Shown: piece after piece, positions 8,240 to 16,166 of the stretch
Layout of the letters: every line of letters begins with the position of its first letter
Numbering within the stretch: position 1 is the stretch's first letter
Assembly (NCBI RefSeq): GCF_022179185.1
Contig: NZ_BPQJ01000003.1
Span: forward strand, 1-64,000
Length of the DNA: 64,000 nt
Direction: 5' to 3'
Source of the DNA: Methylobacterium frigidaeris
GTDB taxonomy: Bacteria > Pseudomonadota > Alphaproteobacteria > Rhizobiales > Beijerinckiaceae
Notes under the pieces: generated by a model
Seen by the model: the letters and a program-made list of their open reading frames with translations, nothing else
Databases searched by the model: none
What the model was told of the DNA's origin: nothing
Translations under genes and position numbers: made by a program

Positions 8240-9511
8240 ATGCTGATCGCCGCCAGCGCCCTCTTGATCCTCTTCGCCTGGTTCGCCGGACCGCGGCGCT
8301 TCGTCGAGGCGGTGCTGCTGACGCGCTCGGCCCTCGATCCCGTCTTCAACCTGACCAAGGTCGGCGGTCTCGAGGATATGGGCGTCGGTGCGGCGGTGAA
8401 TCTCGCGGTGCTGGTGGTGGCCGCCGCCTGCGTGATGACCCGGCCGCGGGTGAGCCCGGCGCCCACCCTCGTCCTGTGGCTGCCGCTTCTCCTGGTCTGC
8501 CTCGTCTCGTCGCGGTTCGCGCCCGATCCGGGCGCTGCGATCCGGCTCATGATGCTGCTGGCGACGCATGCCGCCTTCTGCCTCCTGGCCTTCTATTTCG
8601 TGCGCGACCTCGCCGACCTGCGCCGCTTCCTGCTGCTCATCGTCGCCGGCTCGATCGCACCGACGCTCTATGCGGGCCTGCAACTCGCCATGGGCTGGGC
8701 GGAGTTCGGCGAGGACGGAACCCGGGTCTACAGCAGCTTCCCGCACCCCAACATCTACGCCTTCTACCTGATGACGATTCTGGCGGTCGTCCTGACGCTG
8801 CTCGCGGGCAGGAGCTTCGCGCTCGCGCCGCGGCTGCGCCGGGCGCTGATCCTCTACGTCCCGGTCCTGCTCGGGCTGATCCTGCTCACCAAGACCCGTA
8901 GCGCCTGGGCCGGGGCCGGCCTGATCCTGCTCACCCACGGGCTACTCTTCGACCGGCGCACCTTGCTCTACTTCCTGGGCCTGCCGGTGGCGCTGCTGGC
9001 GGTGCCGGAATTCGCCGAGCGCCTCGCCGACCTGCAGCAGGGCAACACCATGGATGCCTACGAGAAGCTGAACTCGTACGCCTTCCGGATGCTGCTGTGG
9101 CAGGGCGCCATGACCTGGTTCTGGGAGCGCCCGCTTTTCGGCTGGGGCCTGTCGAGCTTCGGGCAGTACGTGGCGCAGTTCTTCCCGCTGCCGCTCGAGA
9201 ACGACACCATCGATTCGCACAGCGTCTACGTGCAGTTCCTGTTCGAGACCGGCGTGATCGGCTTTCTCGCCTATCTCTGGCTGTACGCGCGGGCGCTCGC
9301 CCTGATCGGAAAGCTGATCGTCCGCGGCGAGCGCTGGGCCTGGATGATCGTGGCAATGACGGCCGGATACCTGTCGATGGCCTATTCGGACAACATGCTC
9401 TACTACCTGGTGCCGACCTGGTACATGTGGTTCGTCCTCGGCGGTGCCTGCGCGGTGCTGGGTCAGCGCCGGGCGGTCCGCCGGCGGCGGCCGGTGGCGT
9501 TGCCGGCCTGA
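8240..9511 (+). CDS. O-antigen ligase / polymerase family membrane protein
   Basis: This 423-aa polytopic protein has about ten hydrophobic segments. The characteristic periplasmic loop contains SSFPHPNIYAFYLM and LLTKTRSAWAGAG. The family-typical FGWGLSSFGQYVAQF and the DSHSVYVQFLFETGVIGFLAYL motif follow. These are hallmarks of the Wzy/WaaL O-antigen ligase-polymerase superfamily, which acts on undecaprenyl-linked glycans at the periplasmic face. I use ATG 8240. GTG 8228 is in frame, and GGGAG at 8224 fits either. No glycosyltransferase genes flank it, so the exact glycan is unknown. Confidence 0.85.
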   Translation: MLIAASALLILFAWFAGPRRFVEAVLLTRSALDPVFNLTKVGGLEDMGVGAAVNLAVLVVAAACVMTRPRVSPAPTLVLWLPLLLVCLVSSRFAPDPGAAIRLMMLLATHAAFCLLAFYFVRDLADLRRFLLLIVAGSIAPTLYAGLQLAMGWAEFGEDGTRVYSSFPHPNIYAFYLMTILAVVLTLLAGRSFALAPRLRRALILYVPVLLGLILLTKTRSAWAGAGLILLTHGLLFDRRTLLYFLGLPVALLAVPEFAERLADLQQGNTMDAYEKLNSYAFRMLLWQGAMTWFWERPLFGWGLSSFGQYVAQFFPLPLENDTIDSHSVYVQFLFETGVIGFLAYLWLYARALALIGKLIVRGERWAWMIVAMTAGYLSMAYSDNMLYYLVPTWYMWFVLGGACAVLGQRRAVRRRRPVALPA

Positions 9512-9526
9512 GAGCGCTTGCCTGCC

Positions 9527-9628
9527 TCAGCGCAGGTGGAAGGCGAGCCAGAGCACCGCGAAGGCGACGAACCCGGCGACGAGCCCGCGCACCAGGCGCG
9601 CGACGAGGCGCTTCCGGACCGGCGTCAC
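9527..9628 (-). CDS. tiny membrane protein, 33 aa
   Basis: The GTG at 9626-9628 is preceded by GAGGGAAA. The product is a basic N-terminus (TPVRKRLVARLVRG) followed by one hydrophobic helix ending in AFHLR. It sits 26 bases downstream of the 58-aa membrane protein gene on the same strand. Size, charge distribution and ribosome site support a real gene. The long open frame upstream of the GTG is compositionally a shadow. Function unknown. Confidence 0.5.
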   Translation of the reverse strand: MTPVRKRLVARLVRGLVAGFVAFAVLWLAFHLR

Positions 9629-9654
9629 CGGCTTTCCCTCACTCGCGCCCCTCC

Positions 9655-9831
9655 TCAATCGGACGAGCGCCGGACGGCCGCGCCCGCGATGATGGTGGCG
9701 AGTGCCGCGGCCCCGAGGCCGTCCTGCAGGGCCCGCACCGGCTCGTCCGGCATCGCCAGCCACCACAGGGCGGCCGTGGCTGCGATGCACACGGCGATGG
9801 CACCGAGGATTCCCTGCTCGATCGCGCTCAA
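9655..9831 (-). CDS. small membrane protein, 58 aa
   Basis: From TTG 9829-9831, preceded by GGAG, this frame encodes two hydrophobic segments (GILGAIAVCIAATAALWWLA and LGAAALATIIAGAAV) joined by an acidic turn (MPDEPVRALQDG) and ending RRSSD. The composition is clearly that of a small inner-membrane protein, and no better frame exists here. With the 33-aa gene it forms a two-gene minus-strand unit convergent with the O-antigen-ligase-like gene. Family not recognised. Confidence 0.55.
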   Translation of the reverse strand: MSAIEQGILGAIAVCIAATAALWWLAMPDEPVRALQDGLGAAALATIIAGAAVRRSSD

Positions 9832-10138
9832 GACCCGTCTCCGCTCGTCGGGCGCCCTGCGCCCGGTCCCCTGCGCCCGCGTTTCCCCTAATCCAAGCCG
9901 GGCGGGTTGGACAGCGCCCGCCGGGCGGCCCCGGTCGGAAGGCGCCGGGCGTGACGCCCGGCTGCAACGGTCGCGCCCAGGCCTCCGATGTTTAACCCTC
10001 GCCTCGGTCCCTCAGCGCCCGCCCCGGATTGAATTCCCTCACGGCATGGTGAATTTCGAGCGCAGATGATTCGGCGCGGCCGAAGCATCGTGCCCGGAAG
10101 CCGGCCCGGAGGGGGTGCGGCGGGCCGCGGAGACGGTG

Positions 10139-10450
10139 ATGGCGAAACCCCTGGTCGTCGTGATTCCCCACCAGATCGGCCGGGCCGAGGCGCGCCGGCG
10201 CATCGACGCCCGTCTCGGCCAGGGACGGGACCTCGTGCAGAAGGCCGGCCTCACGATGCAGGATCCGGTCTGGGACGGCGACACCCTCGCCTTCGTGGTC
10301 GGCGCCTTGGGCCAGACGGTCAGCGGCATCATCGCGGTCGAGGACGAGGCCGCCCGGGTCGAGGTCCGCCTGCCGCTGCTGCTCGGGGTCTTCTCCGGCA
10401 AGGTGCGCGAGGTCATCGCCGAGAAGGGCGGAGAGCTTCTGGCGGCCTGA
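10139..10450 (+). CDS. polyhydroxyalkanoic acid system family protein
   Basis: The 103-aa protein starts at ATG 10139 after GGAGACGGTG. The sequence includes VVVIPHQIGRAEARRRIDARL, GDTLAFVVGALGQTVSGII and VRLPLLLGVFSGKVREVI. This resembles the PHA_gran_rgn family of small proteins found with polyhydroxyalkanoate genes in proteobacteria. A role at the PHA granule is family inference. No other PHA gene is adjacent, although the MaoC hydratase lies 9 kb away. Confidence 0.72.
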   Translation: MAKPLVVVIPHQIGRAEARRRIDARLGQGRDLVQKAGLTMQDPVWDGDTLAFVVGALGQTVSGIIAVEDEAARVEVRLPLLLGVFSGKVREVIAEKGGELLAA

Positions 10451-10591
10451 AGACCCCCGACCGGACGGTGCGTGGTCCACGCCGGCCGGCCTTGATGAAA
10501 TCTTGATGCCGCGGCCCGGCCGGCCGCATCGTTTCCCCCTGCCCCCAGGCGCAAGACCCCCGGCGAGGCGCGTTGCCGGGGGTTGATCGCG

Positions 10592-10855
10592 ATGGATGGG
10601 ATTCACGACCGGCTCGCAGGCGCCGCGGCGATCGGAATGTCGCGCCGCGTCCGGTCCCCGAGTGACGGGGCGCGGTGGCCGGCCCTGTGCCGGGTGCGCG
10701 CCGCCTGCCGGTCGTGCGGCTTCTCCGTCCACGGCTTCCTCGGCGGCACCACCTGCGTGCTGCAGGTCGACAAGCGGGCGTTGCAGGCCGCCTGCGGCGA
10801 GGCTCATGCTTGTGCCGGCCTGCAGGAGGCGGTCCGAGCCGCGAGACGTCCCTGA
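10592..10855 (+). CDS. hypothetical protein, about 87 aa
   Basis: The frame opens at TTG 10583 and has ATG at 10592 and 10637. The C-terminal half has a cysteine pattern (CRSCGFSVHGFLGGTTC) and an even amino-acid composition (VDKRALQAACGEAHACAGLQ) that looks coding, whereas the N-terminal third is arginine/serine-rich and less convincing. GGGGG before TTG 10583 could be a ribosome site. Its neighbours (PHA-system protein, kdp operon) give no hint of function. Confidence 0.4.
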   Translation: MDGIHDRLAGAAAIGMSRRVRSPSDGARWPALCRVRAACRSCGFSVHGFLGGTTCVLQVDKRALQAACGEAHACAGLQEAVRAARRP

Positions 10856-10941
10856 CGGCGCCCCGTCTTTATGCCGCCTTAACATCGCGCGCCCCGCGCC
10901 CCTCTCGAATCCCTATGCGTTCGGGTGGATCTCCGGGAACG

Positions 10942-10960
10942 GGACCGTGGCTCACGGTCC
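10942..10960 (+). promoter_or_regulatory. hairpin in the kdp operon leader
   Basis: GGACCGTG (10942-10949) and CACGGTCC (10953-10960) form an 8-bp stem with a GCT loop, 47 bases before the first small membrane ORF of the kdp operon. It could be an operator for the response regulator KdpE or an RNA leader structure. No poly-U follows, so a standard terminator is unlikely. Confidence 0.35.
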
Positions 10961-11007
10961 GGTTCGATGCGGCGGCGCCTGCCGGGTGCCGCCCGACGGG
11001 GACACCC

Positions 11008-11091
11008 ATGTTCGATTTCCTGATGCTGGCGGCCGGCCTGGGCTTCTTCGCCCTGTCGCTTGGTTACGTCTCCTTGTGCGAACGCCTGTGA
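11008..11091 (+). CDS. 27-aa membrane peptide preceding kdpF
   Basis: ATG 11008 opens a 27-codon frame encoding one hydrophobic helix (LMLAAGLGFFALSLGYV) and ending SLCERL. Its TGA is followed 11 bases later by the kdpF start, with AGGAGG between them. The position as first gene of the kdp operon suggests a small accessory subunit of the potassium pump or a leader peptide. Peptides of this kind are seen upstream of kdpF in other proteobacteria, but I know of no function. Confidence 0.6.
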   Translation: MFDFLMLAAGLGFFALSLGYVSLCERL

Positions 11092-11102
11092 GGAGGCCCG
11101 CG

Positions 11103-11192
11103 ATGACCCTCGATTACGGGCTCGGCGGCCTCATGACCCTCGGGCTGCTCGCCTACCTCGCCTACGCCCTCGTGCGGCCCGAGCGGTTCTGA
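11103..11192 (+). CDS. kdpF: potassium-transporting ATPase small subunit KdpF
   Basis: The 29-aa single-helix protein ([19 protein letters not shown] followed by RPERF) has the typical KdpF size and the conserved C-terminal YALxRPExF pattern. It starts at ATG 11103 behind AGGAGG and ends 13 bases before kdpA. KdpF stabilises the KdpABC complex in the inner membrane. Confidence 0.9.
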   Translation: MTLDYGLGGLMTLGLLAYLAYALVRPERF

Positions 11193-11205
11193 GGAGCGCC
11201 CCCAG

Positions 11206-12936
11206 ATGATCCAAGGTTGGACACTCGCTGGCTGGATCCAGATCGCGCTGTTCTGCGCGATCGTCCTCGCCCTGGTGAAGCCGCTCGGTCTCTACATGAC
11301 CCGGGTCTTCACGGGCGCCCGCACCCCCCTCTCGCCCCTGCTGCGCCCGGTCGAGTGCGGCCTCTACCGCCTCGCCGGTATCGACGAGCGCCACGAGCAG
11401 CACTGGCTCACTTACGCGGGCGCGATGCTGGTCTTCCACGCCGCCGGCTTCGTCCTGCTCTACGGGATCCTGCGGCTGCAAGCCGTCCTGCCGCTCAACC
11501 CCGCCGACCAGGGCGCGGTGGCGCCGGATCTCGCCTTCAACACGGCGGTGAGCTTCGTCACCAACACCAACTGGCAGAATTACGGTGGCGAGAGCACCCT
11601 CTCCTACCTGTCGCAGATGCTGGGGCTGACGCACCAGAATTTCCTCTCGGCGGCGACCGGCATCGCGCTCGCCGTCGCGCTGATCCGCGGCTTCTCCCGT
11701 GCCTCTTCCCGCACGGTGGGCTCGTTCTGGGTCGACCTGACCCGCTGCACGCTCTACGTGCTGCTGCCGCTCTGCATCGCCTACACCCTGTTCCTGGTCT
11801 GGCAGGGCGTGCCGCAGACACTCGCACCCTACGCCGAGGCGACGACGCTCGAGGGCGGACAGCAGACGATCGCGCTCGGCCCGGTGGCGAGCCAGGTCGC
11901 GATCAAGATGCTCGGCACCAATGGCGGCGGCTTCTTCAACGCCAACGCCGCGCACCCGTTCGAGAACCCGACCGCCTGGTCGAACCTGGTCCAGATGGTC
12001 TCGATCTTCGCGCTGGGCGCCGCGCTCACCAACGTGTTCGGCCGCATGGTCGGGGACGAGCGCCAGGGCTGGGCGATCCTCGCCGCCATGGGCGTCCTGT
12101 TCCTCGCCGGCGTCGCGATCACCTACGCGGCGGAGGGCGCCGGCAACCCGCTGCTGAACGCCCTCGGGCTCCAGGGCGGCAACCTCGAGGGCAAGGAACT
12201 CCGCTTCGGCATCCCCGGCTCGGCGTTGTTCGCGGTGGTGACGACCGCCGCCTCCTGCGGCGCGGTCAACGCCATGCACGACGCCTTCACGGCGCTCGGC
12301 GGCCTGATCCCGCTCGTCAACATGCAGCTCGGCGAGATCATCGTCGGCGGCGTCGGCGCCGGGCTCTACGGCATGCTGGTCTTCGTGGTGGTGGCGATCT
12401 TCGTCGCCGGGCTGATGGTCGGGCGCACCCCGGAATATCTCGGCAAGAAGATCGAGGCCCGGGAGGTGAAGATGGCGATGCTCGCGATCCTCTGCCTGCC
12501 TCTGATGATGCTCGGCTTCACTGCCCTCGCCACCGTGCTGCCGGCGGGCCTTAGCGGTCCCGCCAATGCCGGCCCGCACGGCTTCTCGGAGATCCTCTAC
12601 GGCTTCACCTCGGCGGCGGCGAACAACGGCTCGGCCTTCGCGGGGCTCTCGGGCAACACCCCGTTCTACAACCTGACGCTCGGGGCCGGGATGCTGGTCG
12701 GCCGGTTCTTCGTCATCATCCCGGCGCTCGCCATCGCCGGCTCGCTGGCGGCGAAGAAGACGGTGCCCGCCTCCGCCGGGACCTTCCCGACCCATGGCGG
12801 CCTGTTCGTCGGCCTCCTGGTCGGGGTGATCCTGATCGTCGGCGGCCTGACCTTCTTCCCATCGCTGGCGCTCGGGCCGATCGTCGAGCATCTGGCCGGC
12901 GCCGCCGGCCAGACCTTCGCGGCGGCGGGAGGCTGA
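11206..12936 (+). CDS. kdpA: potassium-transporting ATPase subunit KdpA
   Basis: This 576-aa multi-spanning protein carries the four selectivity-filter-like segments of the KdpA superfamily. They include [49 protein letters not shown] and the conserved [17 protein letters not shown] loop. KdpA is the channel-like subunit that binds K+ and passes it to KdpB. Length matches the family (about 560-590). The start ATG follows GAGGAGCG closely behind kdpF. Confidence 0.97.
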   Translation: MIQGWTLAGWIQIALFCAIVLALVKPLGLYMTRVFTGARTPLSPLLRPVECGLYRLAGIDERHEQHWLTYAGAMLVFHAAGFVLLYGILRLQAVLPLNPADQGAVAPDLAFNTAVSFVTNTNWQNYGGESTLSYLSQMLGLTHQNFLSAATGIALAVALIRGFSRASSRTVGSFWVDLTRCTLYVLLPLCIAYTLFLVWQGVPQTLAPYAEATTLEGGQQTIALGPVASQVAIKMLGTNGGGFFNANAAHPFENPTAWSNLVQMVSIFALGAALTNVFGRMVGDERQGWAILAAMGVLFLAGVAITYAAEGAGNPLLNALGLQGGNLEGKELRFGIPGSALFAVVTTAASCGAVNAMHDAFTALGGLIPLVNMQLGEIIVGGVGAGLYGMLVFVVVAIFVAGLMVGRTPEYLGKKIEAREVKMAMLAILCLPLMMLGFTALATVLPAGLSGPANAGPHGFSEILYGFTSAAANNGSAFAGLSGNTPFYNLTLGAGMLVGRFFVIIPALAIAGSLAAKKTVPASAGTFPTHGGLFVGLLVGVILIVGGLTFFPSLALGPIVEHLAGAAGQTFAAAGG

Positions 12937-12938
12937 CC

Positions 12939-13124
12939 ATGAGCGCTCACGCCAGCCGCCACCGCCGCGGCCTGTCCCGGCACCGGCCGCGCCCCGCCCC
13001 GCTCTCCGACCGGTCCGCTCTCCGACCCTGCGACGTCGTCCTGGCGCTCACGGGCCTTGCGCTCCTCGGCACCGGCGCGATCTGGGCGGCGATCATGCTC
13101 GGCAGCGCGGCGCTCGCGCCCTGA
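12939..13124 (+). CDS. 61-aa membrane ORF between kdpA and kdpB
   Basis: The ATG lies two bases after the kdpA stop, with GGGAGG overlapping the end of kdpA as its ribosome site, so coupling with kdpA is likely. The product has a basic 30-residue N-terminus ([12 protein letters not shown]) and one hydrophobic helix ([19 protein letters not shown]). Standard kdp operons have no gene at this place. It may be an extra pump subunit or a recent frame produced near the adjacent repeat. No homologue comes to mind. Confidence 0.5.
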   Translation: MSAHASRHRRGLSRHRPRPAPLSDRSALRPCDVVLALTGLALLGTGAIWAAIMLGSAALAP

Positions 13125-13184
13125 AGGGCACCGTCGATGGCAACGGCACAGAGAACCCGCGCACGGTCCTGACACCCACTGCGT

Positions 13185-13320
13185 CTCCCGGGGCTCGCCG
13201 AAGGCGAGCGCCCGGGATCCAGAACCGCAGGCGGTGCAGGGCGACGCTGAACACGCTTCGCCACTTCGGAAACCCTTGCGGTTCTGGATCCCGGGCTCCG
13301 CTCCGCGGCCCCGGAATGAC
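13185..13320. repeat. dispersed palindromic repeat, family A, copy 1
   Basis: The element starts with CTCCCGGGGCTCGCC and ends with GCGGCCCCGGAATGAC. Inside it, 13210-13229 and 13277-13296 are perfect 20-bp inverted arms (GCCCGGGATCCAGAACCGCA and its complement). A small GCTCGCC-GAA-GGCGAGC hairpin lies at the left edge. A second, diverged copy with the same edges is at 47871-48006. It lies inside the kdp operon between the 61-aa ORF and kdpB. Its RNA would fold into a long stem that could affect kdpB expression. Confidence 0.85.
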
Positions 13321-13404
13321 TCGGCGGATGGCACGTCTGCCGGTCCGTTCGAACGAACCTCGACACACTCCCCCAACATTCTCGCCTCATCCGGATCCAG
13401 GATC

Positions 13405-15531
13405 ATGGCCCAAACCCAAAACACCTCCCTTCTCAGCGCCGCCCTGATCGGGCCGGCCCTCCTCGGTGCGGTTACGAAGCTCGACCCGCGCCAGATGGTG
13501 AAGAACCCCGTGATGTTCGTGGTCGAGGTCGTGGCGGCCTTCACCACGCTGCTGTTCCTCCGCGACCTCGTGACCGGTGGCCAGGATCTCGGCTTCACCG
13601 GCCAGATCATCCTCTGGCTGTGGTTCACCGTGCTGTTCGCCAACTTCGCCGAGGCGGTGGCGGAGGGCCGCGGCAAGGCCCAGGCCGAGTCCCTGCGCCG
13701 CACCCGCACCGAGACCACAGCGAAGCGCCTCGCCGGCGCCGCCGCCGCGCCCGGCGGCCCGCTGACTGCTTACGAGACCGTGCCGGGTGACGGGCTCAAG
13801 GTCGGCGACGTGGTGCTGGTCGAGGCCGGCGACGTGATCCCGTCGGACGGCGAGGTGATCGAGGGCATCGCCTCGGTCAACGAGGCGGCGATCACCGGCG
13901 AATCCGCCCCCGTGATCCGCGAATCCGGCGGCGACCGCTCGGCGGTGACCGGCGGCACGCAGGTCTTGTCCGACTGGATCCGGGTGCGGATCACGGCGGC
14001 GGCCGGCTCGACCTTCATCGACCGGATGATCGCGCTGGTCGAGGGCGCGGCGCGGCAGAAGACCCCCAACGAGATCGCCCTCAACATCCTGCTCGCCGGC
14101 CTCACCATCGTGTTCGTGTTCGCGGTGGGCTCGATCCCGAGCTTCGCCTCGTATGCGGGCGGCGCGATCCCGCTCGCGGTGCTGGTGGCGCTCTTCGTCA
14201 CCCTGATCCCGACCACGATCGGCGCGCTGCTCTCGGCGATCGGCATCGCCGGCATGGACCGGCTGGTGCGCTTCAACGTCCTCGCGATGTCGGGCCGGGC
14301 CGTCGAGGCGGCGGGCGACGTCGACACGCTGCTCCTCGACAAGACCGGCACCATCACGCTCGGCAACCGCCAGGCGACGGAGTTCCGCCCCGTGCGGGGC
14401 GTCACGCCTGCAACGCTCGCCGACGCGGCCCAGCTCGCCTCGCTGGCCGACGAGACCCCGGAGGGCCGCTCGATCGTGGTGCTGGCCAAGGAGGCGCACG
14501 GCATCCGCGCCCGCGACATGGCCCGTGACATGGGCAGCCTCGCCGCCACCTTCGTGCCCTTCACCGCGCAGTCGCGGATGTCGGGCATCGACATCGACGG
14601 CTCCTCGATCCGAAAAGGGGCGGTCGAGGCGGTGATCGCGAGCCTCGAATCCGCCCCGGCCCTGGTCGGCGTGGGCGCCGCCGCCCGGGTGCTCCAGCCC
14701 CGCCTCGATCCGGCGGCGGCCGCGGAGGTCCGGGCCATCGCCGAGGAGATCGCCAAGGCCGGCGGCACGCCGCTGGCGGTCGCCCGCGACGGCAAGCTGC
14801 TCGGCGTCGTCCACCTCAAGGACATCGTCAAGGGCGGCATCGCCGAGCGCTTCGCGGAACTCCGCCGGATGGGCATCCGCACGGTGATGATCACCGGCGA
14901 CAACCCGATGACCGCCGCCGCCATCGCGGCGGAAGCCGGCGTCGACGATTTCCTCGCCCAGGCGACGCCCGAGGACAAGCTGGCGCTGATCCGGCGCGAG
15001 CAGGCGCAAGGCAAGCTCGTGGCGATGTGCGGCGACGGCACCAACGACGCCCCGGCGCTCGCCCAGGCCGATGTCGGCGTGGCGATGAACACCGGCACGG
15101 TGGCGGCCCGCGAGGCCGGCAACATGGTCGACCTCGATTCCGACCCGACCAAGCTCATCGAGATCGTCGAGATCGGCAAGCAGCTGCTGATGACCCGCGG
15201 CGCGCTCACCACCTTCTCGATCGCCAACGACGTGGCGAAGTACTTCGCCATCATCCCGGCGATGTTCGTCGGGCTCTATCCGCAGCTCCAGGCCCTGAAC
15301 GTGATGGGGCTGGCCTCGCCGCAGAGCGCGATCCTGTCGGCGATCATCTTCAACGCGCTGATCATCGTGGCGCTGATCCCGCTCGCCTTGCGCGGGGTGA
15401 GCTACCGCGCCGTCGGCGCCGCCGCGTTGCTGCGGCGCAACCTCCTGATCTATGGTCTCGGCGGGATCCTGGTGCCGTTCGCCGGCATCAAGCTGATCGA
15501 CCTCGCCGTGAGCGCCCTCCACCTCGCCTAA
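13405..15531 (+). CDS. kdpB: potassium-transporting ATPase ATP-binding subunit KdpB
   Basis: This P-type ATPase has 708 aa from ATG 13405 (AGGATC ahead of it). It has the TGES motif ([14 protein letters not shown]) and the phosphorylation motif DKTGTIT with Asp about residue 312. The nucleotide-binding residues, the [18 protein letters not shown] segment and the hinge [20 protein letters not shown] are also present. It hydrolyses ATP to drive K+ through KdpA. The open frame extends upstream through the repeat to 13057, but that part is repeat-derived shadow. Separation from kdpA by about 470 bases is unusual. Confidence 0.96.
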   Translation: MAQTQNTSLLSAALIGPALLGAVTKLDPRQMVKNPVMFVVEVVAAFTTLLFLRDLVTGGQDLGFTGQIILWLWFTVLFANFAEAVAEGRGKAQAESLRRTRTETTAKRLAGAAAAPGGPLTAYETVPGDGLKVGDVVLVEAGDVIPSDGEVIEGIASVNEAAITGESAPVIRESGGDRSAVTGGTQVLSDWIRVRITAAAGSTFIDRMIALVEGAARQKTPNEIALNILLAGLTIVFVFAVGSIPSFASYAGGAIPLAVLVALFVTLIPTTIGALLSAIGIAGMDRLVRFNVLAMSGRAVEAAGDVDTLLLDKTGTITLGNRQATEFRPVRGVTPATLADAAQLASLADETPEGRSIVVLAKEAHGIRARDMARDMGSLAATFVPFTAQSRMSGIDIDGSSIRKGAVEAVIASLESAPALVGVGAAARVLQPRLDPAAAAEVRAIAEEIAKAGGTPLAVARDGKLLGVVHLKDIVKGGIAERFAELRRMGIRTVMITGDNPMTAAAIAAEAGVDDFLAQATPEDKLALIRREQAQGKLVAMCGDGTNDAPALAQADVGVAMNTGTVAAREAGNMVDLDSDPTKLIEIVEIGKQLLMTRGALTTFSIANDVAKYFAIIPAMFVGLYPQLQALNVMGLASPQSAILSAIIFNALIIVALIPLALRGVSYRAVGAAALLRRNLLIYGLGGILVPFAGIKLIDLAVSALHLA

Positions 15532-15542
15532 GAGAGACCGCC

Positions 15543-16166
15543 ATGCTCCGGCACCTCCGCCCCGCCCTCGTGCTCCTCACCGGCCTGACCCTCGTCACCG
15601 GCCTCGCCTATCCGCTCGCGATGACGGGGATCGCGGAACGCCTGTTCCCGGCGCAAGCCCAGGGCAGCCTGGTCCGCAACGCGGACGGCACCCTCGTCGG
15701 CTCCGCGCTGATCGGCCAGGCCTTCACCAGCCCGCGCTACTTCCACGGCCGCCCCTCGGCGACCGTGGCGCCCGATCCGGCGGATGCCGCGAAGACCTTG
15801 CCTGCGCCTTACAACGCCGCCAATTCCGGCGGCGCCAACCTGGGCCCAACCAATCCGGCGCTCATCGACCGGGTGAAGGCCGACCTCGCGGCTCTCAAGG
15901 CCGAGAACCCCGCCGACCCGGTGCCGCTGGACCTCGTCACCACCTCGGGCTCCGGCCTCGATCCGGACGTCTCCCCCGAGGCCGCCCTGTTCCAGGTGCC
16001 CCGGGTCGCGAAGGCCCGCGGCCTCTCCGAGGACGGCTTGCGCGCCCTCGTCGCCGGGCAGATCCGGGAGCCGGGTCTCGGATTCCTCGGCGAGCGCCGG
16101 GTCAACGTGCTCGCTCTCAACCGCGCCCTGGATCTCGGTCCAGTGCCCGCGCAACAGGCCCGATGA
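15543..16166 (+). CDS. kdpC: potassium-transporting ATPase subunit KdpC
   Basis: The 207-aa protein has one N-terminal membrane helix (LVLLTGLTLVTGLAYPLAMTG) and the typical KdpC periplasmic signature. That signature includes GSALIGQAFTSPRYFHGRPSA, YNAANSGGANLGPTNP, SGLDPDVSPEAALFQVPRVA and the final FLGERRVNVLALNRAL. KdpC is the chaperone-like subunit of the KdpFABC pump. It follows kdpB by 11 bases and overlaps kdpD by four (ATGA). Confidence 0.95.
   Translation: MLRHLRPALVLLTGLTLVTGLAYPLAMTGIAERLFPAQAQGSLVRNADGTLVGSALIGQAFTSPRYFHGRPSATVAPDPADAAKTLPAPYNAANSGGANLGPTNPALIDRVKADLAALKAENPADPVPLDLVTTSGSGLDPDVSPEAALFQVPRVAKARGLSEDGLRALVAGQIREPGLGFLGERRVNVLALNRALDLGPVPAQQAR

Noticed and set aside
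11131-12891. 586-aa minus-strand frame opposite kdpA
   Set aside because: Glu/Arg/Gln-rich antisense shadow. KdpA is certain.
13185-13320. Family A repeat considered as a kdp transcription terminator
   Set aside because: It lies inside the operon before kdpB, lacks a T-run, and a similar element occurs elsewhere.
13387-15522. 711-aa minus-strand frame opposite kdpB
   Set aside because: Asp/Gly/Arg/His-rich shadow composition, no recognisable motif. KdpB motifs are complete on the other strand.
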